Part shown: piece by piece, positions 48,167 through 57,890 of the stretch
Layout: each line of letters starts with the position of its first letter
How positions within the stretch are numbered: position 1 is the first letter of the stretch
Source of the DNA: Ralstonia sp. SET104
GTDB lineage: Bacteria; Pseudomonadota; Gammaproteobacteria; Burkholderiales; Burkholderiaceae
Assembly (NCBI RefSeq): GCF_003851545.1
Contig: NZ_BHVX01000003.1
Coordinates: forward strand, 1-64,000
DNA length: 64,000 nucleotides
Reading direction: 5' to 3'
Notes under the pieces: generated by a model
The model's database searches: none
What the model was told of the DNA's origin: nothing
What the model saw: only the letters and a program-made list of their open reading frames with translations
Position numbers and translations under genes: made by a program

Positions 48167-48769
48167 TCAGTGCTTCAGGCCACCGTATTGATCCTCGCGG
48201 ATCACACGCGGCGTAATCTCGCGCGGCTCGATGGTCACCGGCTGGTAAACCACGCGACGCTGCACCGGGTCATAGCGCATTTCAACGTAGCCCGACACGG
48301 GGAAGTCTTTGCGGAACGGGTGGCCAATGAAGCCATAGTCGGTCAGGATGCGGCGCAGATCCGGGTGGCCTTCGAACACCAGGCCGTACAGGTCGAACGC
48401 TTCACGCTCAAACCAGTCAGCCGAATTCCAGATCGTCGTAATAGACGACACCACCGGCAGATCATCGTCCGGTGCGAATACACGCACGCGCACGCGCCAG
48501 TTGTACGTGATCGACAGCAGGTGCGACACAGCGGCAAAACGCGGGCCATTCCAGGCACCGTCACCGTAGTCGGCATAGTCGACGCCGCACAGATCCATCA
48601 GTTGCTCAAATTTGAGCGATGCGTCGTCGCGCAGCGTGCGCATGACGTCGTGGTAATCGGCGGCCTTCACCACGAGGGTGAGTTCGCCAACCGATTCGGC
48701 CAGACTTTGAATGCGGTTGCCCAGCGCCTTTTCCAGCGCGGCTTTCAGGGTGGCAAGCTTGTCAGTCAT
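48167..48769 (-). CDS. nuoC: NADH-quinone oxidoreductase subunit C
   Basis: A 200-residue 30-kDa-type subunit of the hydrophilic arm. The family signature [24 protein letters not shown] (quoted here only in part: [20 protein letters not shown]) is present, followed by [19 protein letters not shown]. It has no redox centre. It starts 1 base after the nuoB stop. Confidence 0.97.
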   Translation of the reverse strand: MTDKLATLKAALEKALGNRIQSLAESVGELTLVVKAADYHDVMRTLRDDASLKFEQLMDLCGVDYADYGDGAWNGPRFAAVSHLLSITYNWRVRVRVFAPDDDLPVVSSITTIWNSADWFEREAFDLYGLVFEGHPDLRRILTDYGFIGHPFRKDFPVSGYVEMRYDPVQRRVVYQPVTIEPREITPRVIREDQYGGLKH

Positions 48770-48770
48770 G

Positions 48771-49253
48771 TCAGGCCTTGCGCGCGATTGTGTTGGTGCG
48801 ACGGATCTTGGCCTGCAGCTGGATGATGCCGTAGATCAGCGCTTCAGCGGTCGGCGGGCAACCCGGCACGTACACGTCAACGGGCACAATACGATCGCAG
48901 CCGCGCACGACGGAATACGAGTAGTGGTAGTACCCGCCGCCGTTAGCGCACGACCCCATCGAGATGACCCAGCGCGGCTCGGCCATCTGGTCGTACACCT
49001 TGCGCAGCGCGGGCGCCATCTTGTTGCACAGCGTGCCGGCCACGATCATCACGTCAGACTGACGCGGCGACGGGCGGAACACCACGCCGAAACGGTCCAG
49101 GTCATAACGCGATGCACCAGCGTGCATCATTTCCACAGCACAGCAGGCCAAGCCGAACGTCATCGGCCACAGCGACCCGGTACGGGTCCAGTTGATCAGC
49201 TTGTCAGCGGTTGTCGTGACAAAGCCTTCGTTGAGTACGCCTTCGATCGCCAT
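48771..49253 (-). CDS. nuoB: NADH-quinone oxidoreductase subunit B
   Basis: A 160-residue subunit that holds cluster N2, the electron donor to quinone. Ligands are the tandem Cys in [11 protein letters not shown], Cys in MGSCANGGG and Cys in [11 protein letters not shown]. It begins 6 bases after nuoA and is tightly coupled to nuoC. Confidence 0.98.
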   Translation of the reverse strand: MAIEGVLNEGFVTTTADKLINWTRTGSLWPMTFGLACCAVEMMHAGASRYDLDRFGVVFRPSPRQSDVMIVAGTLCNKMAPALRKVYDQMAEPRWVISMGSCANGGGYYHYSYSVVRGCDRIVPVDVYVPGCPPTAEALIYGIIQLQAKIRRTNTIARKA

Positions 49254-49259
49254 TTCACA

Positions 49260-49619
49260 TCACTCCCAATCGAGCGCGCCTTTTTTCCAGATGTAGACGA
49301 AGCCCACGAGAAACTCGAGAAGAAACACCCCCATCGCGAAGAATCCCGGCCAGCCGATCTCACGCAGCGCCACGCCCCACGGGAAGAGGAACGCGGTCTC
49401 CAGATCGAACAGGATGAACAGGATGGCGATGAGGTAATAGCGCACGTCGAACTTCATGCGCGCGTCTTCGAATGCTTCGAAGCCGCACTCGTACGGCGAG
49501 AGCTTGTCAGGATCGGGATTGTTCGGACCGAGGACTCGGCCGATGGTCATCAGAGCAAGGCCAAGGCCAACACCGACGACGATGAACAACAGTACGGGGA
49601 AATAGGCTTCGAGGTTCAA
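49260..49619 (-). CDS. nuoA: NADH-quinone oxidoreductase subunit A
   Basis: A 119-residue three-helix membrane subunit. The conserved segment [22 protein letters not shown] (loop after helix 1) and [14 protein letters not shown] are present. It is the first gene of the complex I operon. The promoter must lie within 49620-49782, between it and the tRNA gene, or further upstream; I see no strong consensus there. Confidence 0.97.
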   Translation of the reverse strand: MNLEAYFPVLLFIVVGVGLGLALMTIGRVLGPNNPDPDKLSPYECGFEAFEDARMKFDVRYYLIAILFILFDLETAFLFPWGVALREIGWPGFFAMGVFLLEFLVGFVYIWKKGALDWE

Positions 49620-49782
49620 GGGACGCCCGCCTTTTTGAATGGTTGCAACAGCACTGCCCGCAGGCGGCGCCTTGTCGCCCCATCGAAGGCGCCGGGTCCG
49701 CAGCCTTACGACGCTTCAACTGCGCGTCGTCTTGCGGAGGGGCCTGCGCGGAACATCCCGTTGAACAGACCCCGAGTTTAAT

Positions 49783-49867
49783 TGGTGCCGACGGCGAGAC
49801 TCGAACTCGCACAGCTTTCGCCACTACCCCCTCAAGATAGCGTGTCTACCAATTTCACCACGTCGGC
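49783..49867 (-). tRNA. tRNA-Leu (anticodon GAG)
   Basis: On the minus strand an 85-base cloverleaf: acceptor GCCGACG / CGTCGGC, D-arm GTGGTGAAATTGGTAGACAC, anticodon stem CTATC / GGTAG with loop TTGAGGG (anticodon GAG), a long variable arm of the leucine class, T-arm GCGAGTTCGAGTCTCGC and an encoded CCA end. The surrounding region 49620-50046 holds no other gene; the tRNA lies between secG and nuoA, the usual order in Burkholderiales. Confidence 0.97.
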
Positions 49868-50046
49868 TGGGGGAAGAAACTTTATCAGGAAGCCGGTTGA
49901 GACTTAACGCCCTTGCCGTTTTCCGTATTGTTTCAAGCCTTGCATTCTACCGCAAAGCGAAGCTTTTGTTCAATGCACAAACAAAAATCTTATGCCTCGC
50001 AGCGCGCCGAAAAACCTCCACGGTACGCTGCGAGCGTTACCGCAAA

Positions 50047-50409
50047 TTACTTCGGCACAGCCGGCGCGGAAGCTGCGCCCGGAGCAGCCGCAGGAGCCGA
50101 AGCTGCCGGGGCCGATGCCGTCGAAGTCACCGGCGCCACGGAGCCCATCACGCCTGCCGACACGCTACCCTTGTTGGTGCCGATCAACGTCAGCGCCAGC
50201 GTGGCAACAAAGAACACCGTGGCCAGCACAGCCGTCGTACGCGACAGGAAGTTGGCCGAGCCCGTAGCACCAAACAAGCTGCCGGACGCGCCGGAGCCAA
50301 ATGCCGCCCCCACATCCGCGCCCTTGCCGTGCTGCAGCAGCACCAGACCGATTACGCCGAGCGCACTCAGGATTTGCGCCACCAGCAACAGAGTCTTCAG
50401 AATTGCCAT
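50047..50409 (-). CDS. secG: preprotein translocase subunit SecG
   Basis: A 120-residue inner membrane protein. It has two hydrophobic helices (residues about 3-21 and 55-73) joined by the SecG loop VLLQHGKGADVGAAFGSGASGSLFG, given here only in part (LLQHGKGADVGAAFGSGA). The last 40 residues are Ala/Pro/Ser-rich. It stimulates SecYEG-mediated protein export. ATG 50409 is the family start. It lies 62 bases downstream of tpiA. Confidence 0.96.
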   Translation of the reverse strand: MAILKTLLLVAQILSALGVIGLVLLQHGKGADVGAAFGSGASGSLFGATGSANFLSRTTAVLATVFFVATLALTLIGTNKGSVSAGVMGSVAPVTSTASAPAASAPAAAPGAASAPAVPK

Positions 50410-50471
50410 TTCGTTTCTCTCAATAATATGTTGCAGCCGCACATGCTCCACACGGCGGCCCGACCGGTCGT

Positions 50472-51218
50472 TTATGCGCGACCGATCGCCAGGAAATCTT
50501 CTGCCTTCAGCGATGCGCCGCCAATCAGGCCGCCATCGATGTCCGCCATCGCAAACAACTCGCCCGCATTGTCCGGCTTGACGCTGCCGCCGTACAAAAT
50601 CGCCAGACGCTGCGCCACGCCGGCATCGCGGGTTGCAACGCGCGCGCGCAGGAAGGCGTGCACCGCCTGCGCTTGCTCGCTGGTTGCGGTCTTGCCAGTG
50701 CCGATCGCCCAGACGGGCTCGTAGGCCACGACGATGCGACCAAGCTGCTCGACCGACAGCGCCTCCAACACTGCATCCAGCTGACGACCGACCACCTGCT
50801 CCGTCTCACCGGCTTCGCGCTGGTTGAGCGTTTCGCCCACACAGACAATCGGAGTGATGCCGTGCTCCAGAGCACGCAGCGCCTTGGTCGCCACTTGCGC
50901 GTCGGTTTCGCCGTGGTAGGTGCGGCGCTCGGAGTGACCGACGATCGCGTAACCACAGCCGAATTCCGACAGCATCGACGCTGCCACTTCACCGGTGAAG
51001 GCGCCGCGCGTTTCGGCCGACACATCCTGCGCACCCCAGCCCACTGCTGAACCAGCCAGCAACGACTGGCATTGCGCCAGATACGGGAACGGCACACACA
51101 CCGCCAGCGTGGCGTTGGTTTTGCCCGCTGCCTTGATCTGCTCAAGCAGCGCGGCATTGGCGCTCAGACTGCCATGCAGTTTCCAGTTGCCCACCACCAG
51201 CTTCGGTCTTGCGTTCAC
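50472..51218 (-). CDS. tpiA: triosephosphate isomerase
   Basis: A 248-residue TIM barrel that interconverts dihydroxyacetone phosphate and glyceraldehyde 3-phosphate in glycolysis. The substrate Lys is in [10 protein letters not shown], the electrophile His in [10 protein letters not shown] and the catalytic Glu in [14 protein letters not shown]; the phosphate loop is GGSVKPDN and [10 protein letters not shown] chose the GTG at 51218, which gives the normal distance (about ten residues) to the active-site Lys; an ATG at 51254 would add 12 residues. Confidence 0.96.
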   Translation of the reverse strand: MNARPKLVVGNWKLHGSLSANAALLEQIKAAGKTNATLAVCVPFPYLAQCQSLLAGSAVGWGAQDVSAETRGAFTGEVAASMLSEFGCGYAIVGHSERRTYHGETDAQVATKALRALEHGITPIVCVGETLNQREAGETEQVVGRQLDAVLEALSVEQLGRIVVAYEPVWAIGTGKTATSEQAQAVHAFLRARVATRDAGVAQRLAILYGGSVKPDNAGELFAMADIDGGLIGGASLKAEDFLAIGRA

Positions 51219-51298
51219 GTTTTTGCCCGGTCGACTGTCAAATAAACCCGGCATTCTACCGTGGCGACAAAAACAGGGTCAATTTTGACGTCTTGGGG

Positions 51299-52303
51299 TC
51301 AATCCCAAACCAACATGATCTTGCCGATATGGGCACTGGATTCCATCAGGGCATGCGCCTGCGCCGCCTGCGCTGCCGGCATGACCTCATGGACGACGGG
51401 CTTGATACGCCCAGACGCGAGCAAAGGCCAGACGGTTTCATACAAATTTGCTGCGATGGCCGCCTTGAATACAACAGGACGCGGGCGCAACGTTGAGCCG
51501 GTCAACGTAATGCGCCGGCGCAGGATGTCGCCCAGCGGCACCTCAGCCTTGGCACCGCCCAGCAGCGCGATCAGCACGATACGACCGTCGTCGGCCGTGC
51601 AGGCGATTTCGCGTGCAACATAGCTGCCGCCGACCATGTCGAGGACCACGTCGGCGCCCCGCCCTGTTTCCGCTTTGACGATTTCAACGAAATCCTCGGT
51701 CTTGTAGTTGATGGCGCGCGTGGCACCCAGTTCGACACAGGCGCTGCACTTGTCAGCGCTACCTGCGGTGGCGAACACGCGATGACCTAACGCAGACGCG
51801 ATCTGAATCGCCGTCGTGCCGATGCCGCTGGAGCCGCCCTGCACGAGCAGCGTTTCATCGGCGCCGTTCGCGCCCCGCCCCAGCAAGCCGCGATCGAACA
51901 CGTTCGACCATACGGTGAAATAGTTCTCGGGCAATGCGGCGGCTTCGACATCGGACAAACCCGCAGGAACCGGCAATACCTGGCCCAGCGGCGCCGTACA
52001 GAACTCCGCATAGCCACCGCCCTGCACCAGCGCGCAAACGCGGTCACCGGCCTTCAGGCCGTAGCGATTATCAGCGTGCATCAGATCACCGCTGACGATC
52101 TCGCCAGCCACTTCCAACCCCGGAATGTCGGACGCGCCCGGCGGCACCGGATAGTTACCTGTGCGCTGGAATACATCGGGCCGGTTCACGCCGGCGGCGC
52201 GCACACGGATCAGCACCTCGCCGGCCTTGGGCTCCGGCATCGGGCGCTCGCCGAGCTTCAGGACTTCGGGGCCGCCGTACTGCGTAATTTCAATCGCTTT
52301 CAT
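51299..52303 (-). CDS. NAD(P)H quinone oxidoreductase, PIG3 family
   Basis: A 334-residue zinc-free medium-chain reductase of the quinone oxidoreductase (TP53I3/PIG3) group. N-terminal MKAIEITQYGGPEVLKLGERP, the GroES-like fold with GVNRPDVFQRTGNYPVPPGAS and the nucleotide site VQGGSSGIGTTAIQIA (Rossmann region about 145-160) are clear. No catalytic zinc Cys/His set is present. It likely reduces quinones with NADPH. It follows the HAD-like gene by 21 bases. Confidence 0.92.
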   Translation of the reverse strand: MKAIEITQYGGPEVLKLGERPMPEPKAGEVLIRVRAAGVNRPDVFQRTGNYPVPPGASDIPGLEVAGEIVSGDLMHADNRYGLKAGDRVCALVQGGGYAEFCTAPLGQVLPVPAGLSDVEAAALPENYFTVWSNVFDRGLLGRGANGADETLLVQGGSSGIGTTAIQIASALGHRVFATAGSADKCSACVELGATRAINYKTEDFVEIVKAETGRGADVVLDMVGGSYVAREIACTADDGRIVLIALLGGAKAEVPLGDILRRRITLTGSTLRPRPVVFKAAIAANLYETVWPLLASGRIKPVVHEVMPAAQAAQAHALMESSAHIGKIMLVWD

Positions 52304-52324
52304 GGGAATTGGACAGGTGTGGGT

Positions 52325-53278
52325 TTAAGACGCAGAGCGCTTCGGTTCAACAAAGTGCTGCGGAATGCCACGCGTGGTTTCGCGCATGATTTCTTGTTTG
52401 CCGTGGACGATGCCGTCGGCGATCTTGCTGATATGCAACTTGAGCCACATCTCGGTCGGCGAGCCGGCACGGTAGTCGGCCGGGCCAAGCATGTCGACGC
52501 GGTCATCGGCTCGCAGGTTGTCGGCCTGCTCGAACGAGCGCGGGCTCTCGGGGTTGTAGACCGCATACGTGCGGCCACCGCCCTTGCGCGCTACCGAGAA
52601 TGCCGGAATATCGCTCGGCCCATCCGCCACGTAAATCATGTTGGCGAACGGCACGCGACGCTCATCCTCGGCAATCGAGGAGTTCACGCTGACGGCTTCC
52701 GGGTGCTTGTTGACGCCCTTGTTGATCTCGAACAGCGCACGCGTCTTGGTAGTGTTATCGATGGCGTAGATGACTTCCGAAATAACTTGGCGGCCATTCG
52801 CGTTCGCGTCGGGCGCCTCCAGGAATTCGCAACCCCACACGCCGTCGATGTACGGCGCGATGGGCGAACCCTTGATCATCTCTGTCAGGCCGGTGCTGAC
52901 GATGTAGTGTTCAAGCTTGATGTCGAAGGCTTGGTAAGCGCCGTTGTCGCGCACCCACGCCTTGCTGCGCTCGAAGAAATCAGTCACGCCCGGGAAGAAT
53001 TCGAGTTCGGCACCGAGTTCGCGCAGCGTGGCGTTGTTGAGGCCAGCCATGCGGCCGTCGCGCACCTGGCGCAGCAGCACATTGAGGTAGAAGGTCTCAT
53101 GGTTGACCTTCTGGCCGCGCGATTCGATTTCACGAGAGCCTGCTGCAACCTCATCCCAGAAACCCTGCTCGGCAATATTGAAGCGATCGAACAGTGGCAC
53201 TTGCATGTAGCGCGGGATCAACGTCTTGTCGAAATCCCAGACGACGGCGATGCGGTTTTGCTCGAACAGGCGACTCAT
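52325..53278 (-). CDS. haloacid dehalogenase (HAD)-like hydrolase
   Basis: A 317-residue protein. Motif I is VVWDFDKTLIPRY (about residues 12-24), with Asp nucleophile and general acid; motif III/IV acidic region is YVADGPSDIPAFSVAR (about 232-247). It resembles phosphoserine-phosphatase-like HAD hydrolases but the substrate is unknown. No signal peptide. ATG 53278 (MSRLFEQN) is chosen; an upstream start at 53329 has no support. It lies downstream of the pnp terminator on the same strand. Confidence 0.88.
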   Translation of the reverse strand: MSRLFEQNRIAVVWDFDKTLIPRYMQVPLFDRFNIAEQGFWDEVAAGSREIESRGQKVNHETFYLNVLLRQVRDGRMAGLNNATLRELGAELEFFPGVTDFFERSKAWVRDNGAYQAFDIKLEHYIVSTGLTEMIKGSPIAPYIDGVWGCEFLEAPDANANGRQVISEVIYAIDNTTKTRALFEINKGVNKHPEAVSVNSSIAEDERRVPFANMIYVADGPSDIPAFSVARKGGGRTYAVYNPESPRSFEQADNLRADDRVDMLGPADYRAGSPTEMWLKLHISKIADGIVHGKQEIMRETTRGIPQHFVEPKRSAS

Positions 53279-53326
53279 GATGGGGGTGCGAAAGCGCAAC
53301 GAGAAGAACTCGCGACGCAGTGTAAA

Positions 53327-53359
53327 CAAAAAAACGGCTGGACATTGTCCAGCCGTTTT
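53327..53359 (-). terminator. intrinsic terminator after pnp
   Basis: On the minus strand AAAACGGCTGGAC-AAT-GTCCAGCCGTTTT, a perfect 13-bp stem with a three-base loop, followed by a run of T. It lies 20 bases past the pnp stop. Confidence 0.9.
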
Positions 53360-53379
53360 CGTGGCGAAAAAACTTTCGC

Positions 53380-55548
53380 TTACTGCTGCTGTTGTTGCTG
53401 CTGCTGCGAAGCGGCATCGCCAGCGCCCGGCGCTTGCGGTGCGGCCGCGGGCACGTCGCCTTCTTCAGCCTTGGCGGCCTTGATCGACAGACGCATGCGA
53501 CCCTTCTCGTCGGTGCTCAGCAATTTCACGCGCACAGCCTGACCTTCCTTCACATAGTCGGAGACCTGGTTCACGCGCTCGTTGGCGATTTCCGAGATGT
53601 GCAGCAGACCGTCCTTGCCCGGCAGAATGTTCACGATCGCGCCGAAGTCCAGCAGCTTGAGCACGGTGCCGTTGTAGATCTTGCCCACTTCAGCTTCGGC
53701 TGTGATGCCTTCGATACGACGCTTGGCTTCCGCCATGCCTTCCGACGAAGTCGACGCGATGGTGATCGTGCCGTCTTCCTGGATGTCGATCGTGCAGCCG
53801 GTTTCCTTGGTCAACGCCTGGATGGTCGAGCCGCCCTTGCCGATCACGTCGCGGATCTTCTCCGGATTGATCTTGACCGTGATCATGCGCGGAGCGTGCT
53901 CCGACAGCTCGGTGCGCGCGCCGCCCATGGCAGCCTGCATCTTGCCCAGGATGTGCAAACGGCCTTCCTTGGCTTGCGCCAGTGCGACCTGCATGATTTC
54001 CTTGGTGATGCCCTGCACCTTGATGTCCATCTGCAGAGCGGTGATACCAGCATCGGTACCGGCAACCTTGAAATCCATGTCGCCCAGGTGGTCTTCATCA
54101 CCCAGGATGTCGGTCAGGACGGCGAACCTGTTGTCTTCCAGGATCAGGCCCATGGCCACACCCGCAACGTGCGCCTTGATGGGCACGCCAGCGTCCATCA
54201 GCGACAGCGAGCCGCCGCACACCGAAGCCATCGACGACGAACCGTTCGACTCGGTGATCTCCGACACCAGACGGATCGTGTATGCGAATTCGTCGTCTTT
54301 CGGCAGCACCGGAATCAGTGCGCGCTTGGCCAGACGGCCGTGGCCGACTTCGCGGCGCTTCGGGCTGCCCACGCGGCCGGTTTCGCCCGTGGCGAACGGC
54401 GGCATGTTGTAGTGGAGCATGAAGCGGTCACGGTACTCGCCTTGCAGCGCGTCGATGATCTGCTCGTCGCTCTTGGTGCCCAAGGTGGCCACCACCAGCG
54501 CTTGCGTTTCACCGCGCGTGAACAGCGCCGAGCCGTGAGCGCGCGGCAGCACCGACGAACGGATCTCGATCGGGCGCACCGTGCGGGTGTCGCGGCCGTC
54601 GATACGCGGTTCGCCGTTCAGGATCTGGCCGCGCACGATCTTCGATTCGAGTTCGAACAGGATGTTGTCGACTTCCACGCCATCGGCTTCCACGCCAGCC
54701 GCAGCCAGCTTCTCAGCCACCGACTTGTAGACTTCCTTCAGCTTCTGGCTGCGAGCCGACTTCTGGCGCAATTGGTAAGCGGCTTGCAGATCGGCCAGGC
54801 CCAGTTCCGACACCTTGGCGACCAGCACTTCGTTCTTCGGCGCAGCTTGCCAATCCCACTCAGGCTTGCCGCCTTCGCGCACCAGATCGTGGATCGCGTT
54901 GATGGCGATCTGCATCTGCTCATGGCCGTACACCACGGCGCCCAGCATGATTTCTTCCGACAGCTGCTGCGCTTCGGATTCCACCATCAGCACGGCACGC
55001 TCGGTACCGGCAACAACCAGATCCAGATCCGAATGCGCGAGTTGTGCGCGGTTCGGGTTCAGCAGGTACTGGCCATCCTTGTAACCGACGCGGGCAGCGC
55101 CCACCGGGCCGTTGAACGGCAGGCCCGACACAGCCAGCGCAGCCGAAGCAGCCACCAGCGCCGGAATGTCAGCCGGCACTTCCGGGTTGATCGACAGCAC
55201 GTGGATGACGACCTGAACTTCGTTGTAGAAGCCTTCCGGGAACAGCGGACGCAGCGGACGATCGATCAGGCGCGAGGTCAGCGTTTCGTTTTCCGACGGA
55301 CGGCCTTCACGCTTGAAGAAGCCACCCGGGATCTTGCCAGCGGCGTAGGTCTTCTCGAGGTAATCAACCGTCAGCGGGAAGAAGTCCTGGCCCGGCTTCG
55401 GGTTCTTGGCGCCCACCACGGTGGCGAGCACGACGGTGTCGTCCATGTCGAGCAGCACAGCGCCGCTCGCCTGACGGGCGATCTCACCCGTCTCCATGCG
55501 GACCTTATGGCCGCCCCATTGGAATTCTTTGACGATCTTGTTGAACAT
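53380..55548 (-). CDS. pnp: polyribonucleotide nucleotidyltransferase (PNPase)
   Basis: A 722-residue 3'-5' phosphorolytic exoribonuclease. Two RNase PH domains (about 10-220 and 310-540) flank an all-helical linker; catalytic acidic residues lie in [20 protein letters not shown] (second domain). A KH domain ([20 protein letters not shown]) and an S1 domain ([20 protein letters not shown]) follow. The extreme C-terminus is eight consecutive Gln residues encoded by CAG/CAA codons, an unusual low-complexity ending. Start [11 protein letters not shown] is the family start with AGGAGAA upstream. It is downstream of rpsO. Confidence 0.97.
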   Translation of the reverse strand: MFNKIVKEFQWGGHKVRMETGEIARQASGAVLLDMDDTVVLATVVGAKNPKPGQDFFPLTVDYLEKTYAAGKIPGGFFKREGRPSENETLTSRLIDRPLRPLFPEGFYNEVQVVIHVLSINPEVPADIPALVAASAALAVSGLPFNGPVGAARVGYKDGQYLLNPNRAQLAHSDLDLVVAGTERAVLMVESEAQQLSEEIMLGAVVYGHEQMQIAINAIHDLVREGGKPEWDWQAAPKNEVLVAKVSELGLADLQAAYQLRQKSARSQKLKEVYKSVAEKLAAAGVEADGVEVDNILFELESKIVRGQILNGEPRIDGRDTRTVRPIEIRSSVLPRAHGSALFTRGETQALVVATLGTKSDEQIIDALQGEYRDRFMLHYNMPPFATGETGRVGSPKRREVGHGRLAKRALIPVLPKDDEFAYTIRLVSEITESNGSSSMASVCGGSLSLMDAGVPIKAHVAGVAMGLILEDNRFAVLTDILGDEDHLGDMDFKVAGTDAGITALQMDIKVQGITKEIMQVALAQAKEGRLHILGKMQAAMGGARTELSEHAPRMITVKINPEKIRDVIGKGGSTIQALTKETGCTIDIQEDGTITIASTSSEGMAEAKRRIEGITAEAEVGKIYNGTVLKLLDFGAIVNILPGKDGLLHISEIANERVNQVSDYVKEGQAVRVKLLSTDEKGRMRLSIKAAKAEEGDVPAAAPQAPGAGDAASQQQQQQQQ

Positions 55549-55656
55549 GTTTTCTCCTGTTCGGTATTCGTGGCGCCGAGGATTCAAACTCGGTGTCATT
55601 GCGCCACGACAAACACGTTCCGGAAGACGGTGCGGTTGCAGAGGTGTGTTTTATGC

Positions 55657-55697
55657 CATTCCAGCGCGGCGCTGATGCTCAACACCGCGCTGGAATG
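55657..55697 (-). other. long hairpin in the pnp leader (possible RNase III/PNPase control site)
   Basis: CATTCCAGCGCGG and its exact complement CCGCGCTGGAATG, separated by 15 bases, 109 bases before the pnp ATG. No T run follows, so it is not a terminator. In E. coli a leader stem-loop cleaved by RNase III is the target of PNPase autoregulation; by position this could be the counterpart. The rest of the rpsO-pnp gap (55549-55881) holds only this hairpin and the rpsO terminator. Confidence 0.55.
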
Positions 55698-55810
55698 ACA
55701 CAAGGCTCTGCCTCCTGCCGCCCCCGGTCCCTGGCAGCCGATGCATTGATTAAAGTTGCCGGCTGCCATCGCTTGCCGGTTACCCGGCTGCGGCCACAAA
55801 CTCGGCCGCC

Positions 55811-55848
55811 AAAAACAAAATGCCTGCATCAGCACGCTGACGCAGGCA
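55811..55848 (-). terminator. intrinsic terminator after rpsO
   Basis: On the minus strand TGCCTGC-GTCAGC...GCTGAT-GCAGGCA forms a long stem with a tiny loop, followed by TTTTGTTTTT. It lies 34 bases past the rpsO stop. Confidence 0.85.
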
Positions 55849-55881
55849 CTTTTCATCACGCGCAGTGCGTGATACCCACCA

Positions 55882-56151
55882 TTACTTACGCAGACCCAGC
55901 TTCGCAACCAGGGCGGTGTAACGGTCAGCGTCCTTGCTCTTGAGGTAGTCCAGCAGACGACGACGACGGCTCACCATGCGGAGCAGGCCGCGACGGCTGT
56001 GGTGATCCTTCATGTGCGCCTTGAAGTGCGGCTGCAGTTCGTTGATGCGAGCGGTCAGCAGCGCAACTTGCACTTCCGGGCTACCCGTGTCGTTGGCGCT
56101 ACGGCCGTTATCTTTGACGATGTCTTGTTTCTTGATGTCAGCGACGGACAT
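55882..56151 (-). CDS. rpsO: 30S ribosomal protein S15
   Basis: An 89-residue ribosomal protein that binds 16S rRNA helix 22. Family marks: [16 protein letters not shown], the RNA-binding [20 protein letters not shown] and C-terminal LVAKLGLRK. Start [14 protein letters not shown] is canonical. It precedes pnp, as in most proteobacteria, but a strong terminator separates them. Confidence 0.98.
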   Translation of the reverse strand: MSVADIKKQDIVKDNGRSANDTGSPEVQVALLTARINELQPHFKAHMKDHHSRRGLLRMVSRRRRLLDYLKSKDADRYTALVAKLGLRK

Positions 56152-56263
56152 GTTGATTCCTTTGACTTGCGGACACTGCAGCGCCTGAATGGCCGCCGTT
56201 GGTGCCGTGTTGAACAATGATCTCGCCGCCCCTCCCGAAACAGGTTTGGACAGCAAGACCGCG

Positions 56264-56269
56264 ATTATA
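56264..56269 (-). promoter_or_regulatory. -10 box of a probable rpsO promoter
   Basis: A perfect TATAAT on the minus strand about 113 bases before the rpsO ATG. The matching -35 region (near 56287-56292) is weak. Upstream lies the convergent-free gap to the next gene, so this is the only good promoter candidate for rpsO. Confidence 0.5.
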
Positions 56270-56311
56270 GCCCAGAACCCCGCCCTGACGACAGTTCTGT
56301 GTCACCCGCGC

Positions 56312-57571
56312 TCAATAGCGCACCATTTTGCAGGTCGTCGGCAAGGCCGTTTGCGCTGCCGGAATCACTTTCAGGGTGCGAAAACCATAGCCCGAGCCTT
56401 CGATATCGAACGGAGCGCCGGGCGTCGCGGCTCGCTCCATCTGCGTGACGATCAGCGGCTGAATGGCTTGATGGTCATCAGCACGTAGCGTAATGCGATG
56501 AAAACCGATGTCGGCTGATGCGCCTTCCAGTGCACGTGCGACAGGCGCAGCTTCCGTCGTACCGGCGCGCTCGATGGCGGCGGCCAGCATGTCGATCATC
56601 ATCTGATCGCGCAGCAACGGGTAATCGTCAGCGGGCGCCGGATAGCGGGCGCGGAAGGCCTTATAGAACGCATCGGATTTGCCACCGCCCAGGTTCGGGT
56701 GCCACTCCGCCACCGCCACTACGCGGTCGACACCCGCCTCGCCCATTGCGCCCGGTGCCCCCAGCGAATTGCCGTAGAACGTGAAGAAACGCGCCTTGAG
56801 GCCCGCATCACGGGCAGCCTTGACCAGCAGCGTCAGGTCATTGCCCCAGTTGCCGGTGATGACCGTATCCGCGCCCGACGAAGCGATCCGCGCCACATAT
56901 GGCGCAAAATCTTTCACCTTGCCGATCGGGTGCAGCACCTCGCCAACAATCGCCACATCGGGCCGTTTCTCGCCCAACTGCTGCCGCGCCGATTGCGCCA
57001 CCTGCCGCCCGAACGTGTAATCCTGTCCGATCAGGTAGACCTTCTTGATGGTCTTGTCCGCGCGAATCACTTCCGTGAGCGCATGCATGCGCATATCGGC
57101 CGACGCATCAAAGCGGAAATGCCAGAAGCTGCATGCCTCGTTGGTTAAGGCCGGATCGACGGCGGCGTAATTGAGGAACAGCACACGCGCATCCGGGTGA
57201 CGTTCGTTGTAGCGCGAAATCGACGTCGACAACGCCGCCGCGGCCGCCGAACTGTTGCCCTGCAGGACGAAGCGAATGCCCGCATCCGTAGCCGCCTGCA
57301 ATTGCAGCAACGATTCGTCGACGGTGTTCTTGCTATCGAAACGCACGAGCGCAAGCGGATGGCGCCCATCGGGCAGCTTCACGCCGCCGCGCGCGTTCAC
57401 GCCTTCAATGGCGATGCGCAAATTCCGATCCACCGCCTCACCCGCGTTGGCAAACGGGCCCGAGAGGCCTTCAATCAATGCCAGCCGGATCGGCGCAGCT
57501 TCGGGTTGCGCGCTTGCTCCACCACATAACCCCACAGCCGCCAGCGCGGCCACGAACCAACGAAACGCCAT
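56312..57571 (-). CDS. ABC transporter substrate-binding protein, branched-chain amino acid/amide type
   Basis: A 419-residue periplasmic binding protein of the LivJ/Peripla_BP_6 family. Signal peptide MAFRWFVAALAAVGLCGGASA, then PIRLALIEGLSGPFANAGEAV. The family's FVLQGNSSAAAAALS and YLIGQDYTFGRQVA segments are clear. ATG 57571 is the signal-peptide start. No permease or ATPase genes lie nearby, so it is a second orphan binding protein in the window. The ligand is unknown; a hydrophobic amino acid or aromatic acid is plausible from family breadth. Confidence 0.9.
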   Translation of the reverse strand: MAFRWFVAALAAVGLCGGASAQPEAAPIRLALIEGLSGPFANAGEAVDRNLRIAIEGVNARGGVKLPDGRHPLALVRFDSKNTVDESLLQLQAATDAGIRFVLQGNSSAAAAALSTSISRYNERHPDARVLFLNYAAVDPALTNEACSFWHFRFDASADMRMHALTEVIRADKTIKKVYLIGQDYTFGRQVAQSARQQLGEKRPDVAIVGEVLHPIGKVKDFAPYVARIASSGADTVITGNWGNDLTLLVKAARDAGLKARFFTFYGNSLGAPGAMGEAGVDRVVAVAEWHPNLGGGKSDAFYKAFRARYPAPADDYPLLRDQMMIDMLAAAIERAGTTEAAPVARALEGASADIGFHRITLRADDHQAIQPLIVTQMERAATPGAPFDIEGSGYGFRTLKVIPAAQTALPTTCKMVRY

Positions 57572-57890
57572 GGCAAATCTCCGTGAAGCGCGGATGGTAA
57601 AGCGGCTGGGCACGCCAACACAAGGCACGCGCAGCCGCTGACTTGACGCATGGGCATCGTCACAACGGCAACATCCACGCGAGGCACATCGCCTGGCGTG
57701 GATGTTCGGGTCGGCCATGTCGTGGATCACACGAACATCGCACTCAAAGACGGCCGGCACGGTGCACGCTCCTGACGTGCCCGGTGCCTCCGCACCCGCT
57801 TCGCGTTCCGGTGGGTAACCGGGTGCGCGCTCAGTGGTGATCGTGTTTGGGGTCTAGGCTGACTCCTGCGTGTGTTGGTAAAACCCGCGA
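57572..57890. other. intergenic region with no clear gene
   Basis: About 320 bases between the binding-protein gene and leuA. A 42-codon plus-strand frame (57651-57779, MGIVTT...) has no convincing ribosome site and I do not trust it. A GC-rich dyad (GCACCCG...CGGGTGC, about 57795-57830) could fold. The leuA terminator is not obvious; no T-run hairpin directly follows the leuA stop. Confidence 0.4.

Noticed and set aside
57651-57779. Short plus-strand frame of 42 codons after leuA
   Set aside because: No ribosome site, no domain, and no neighbours in the same orientation.
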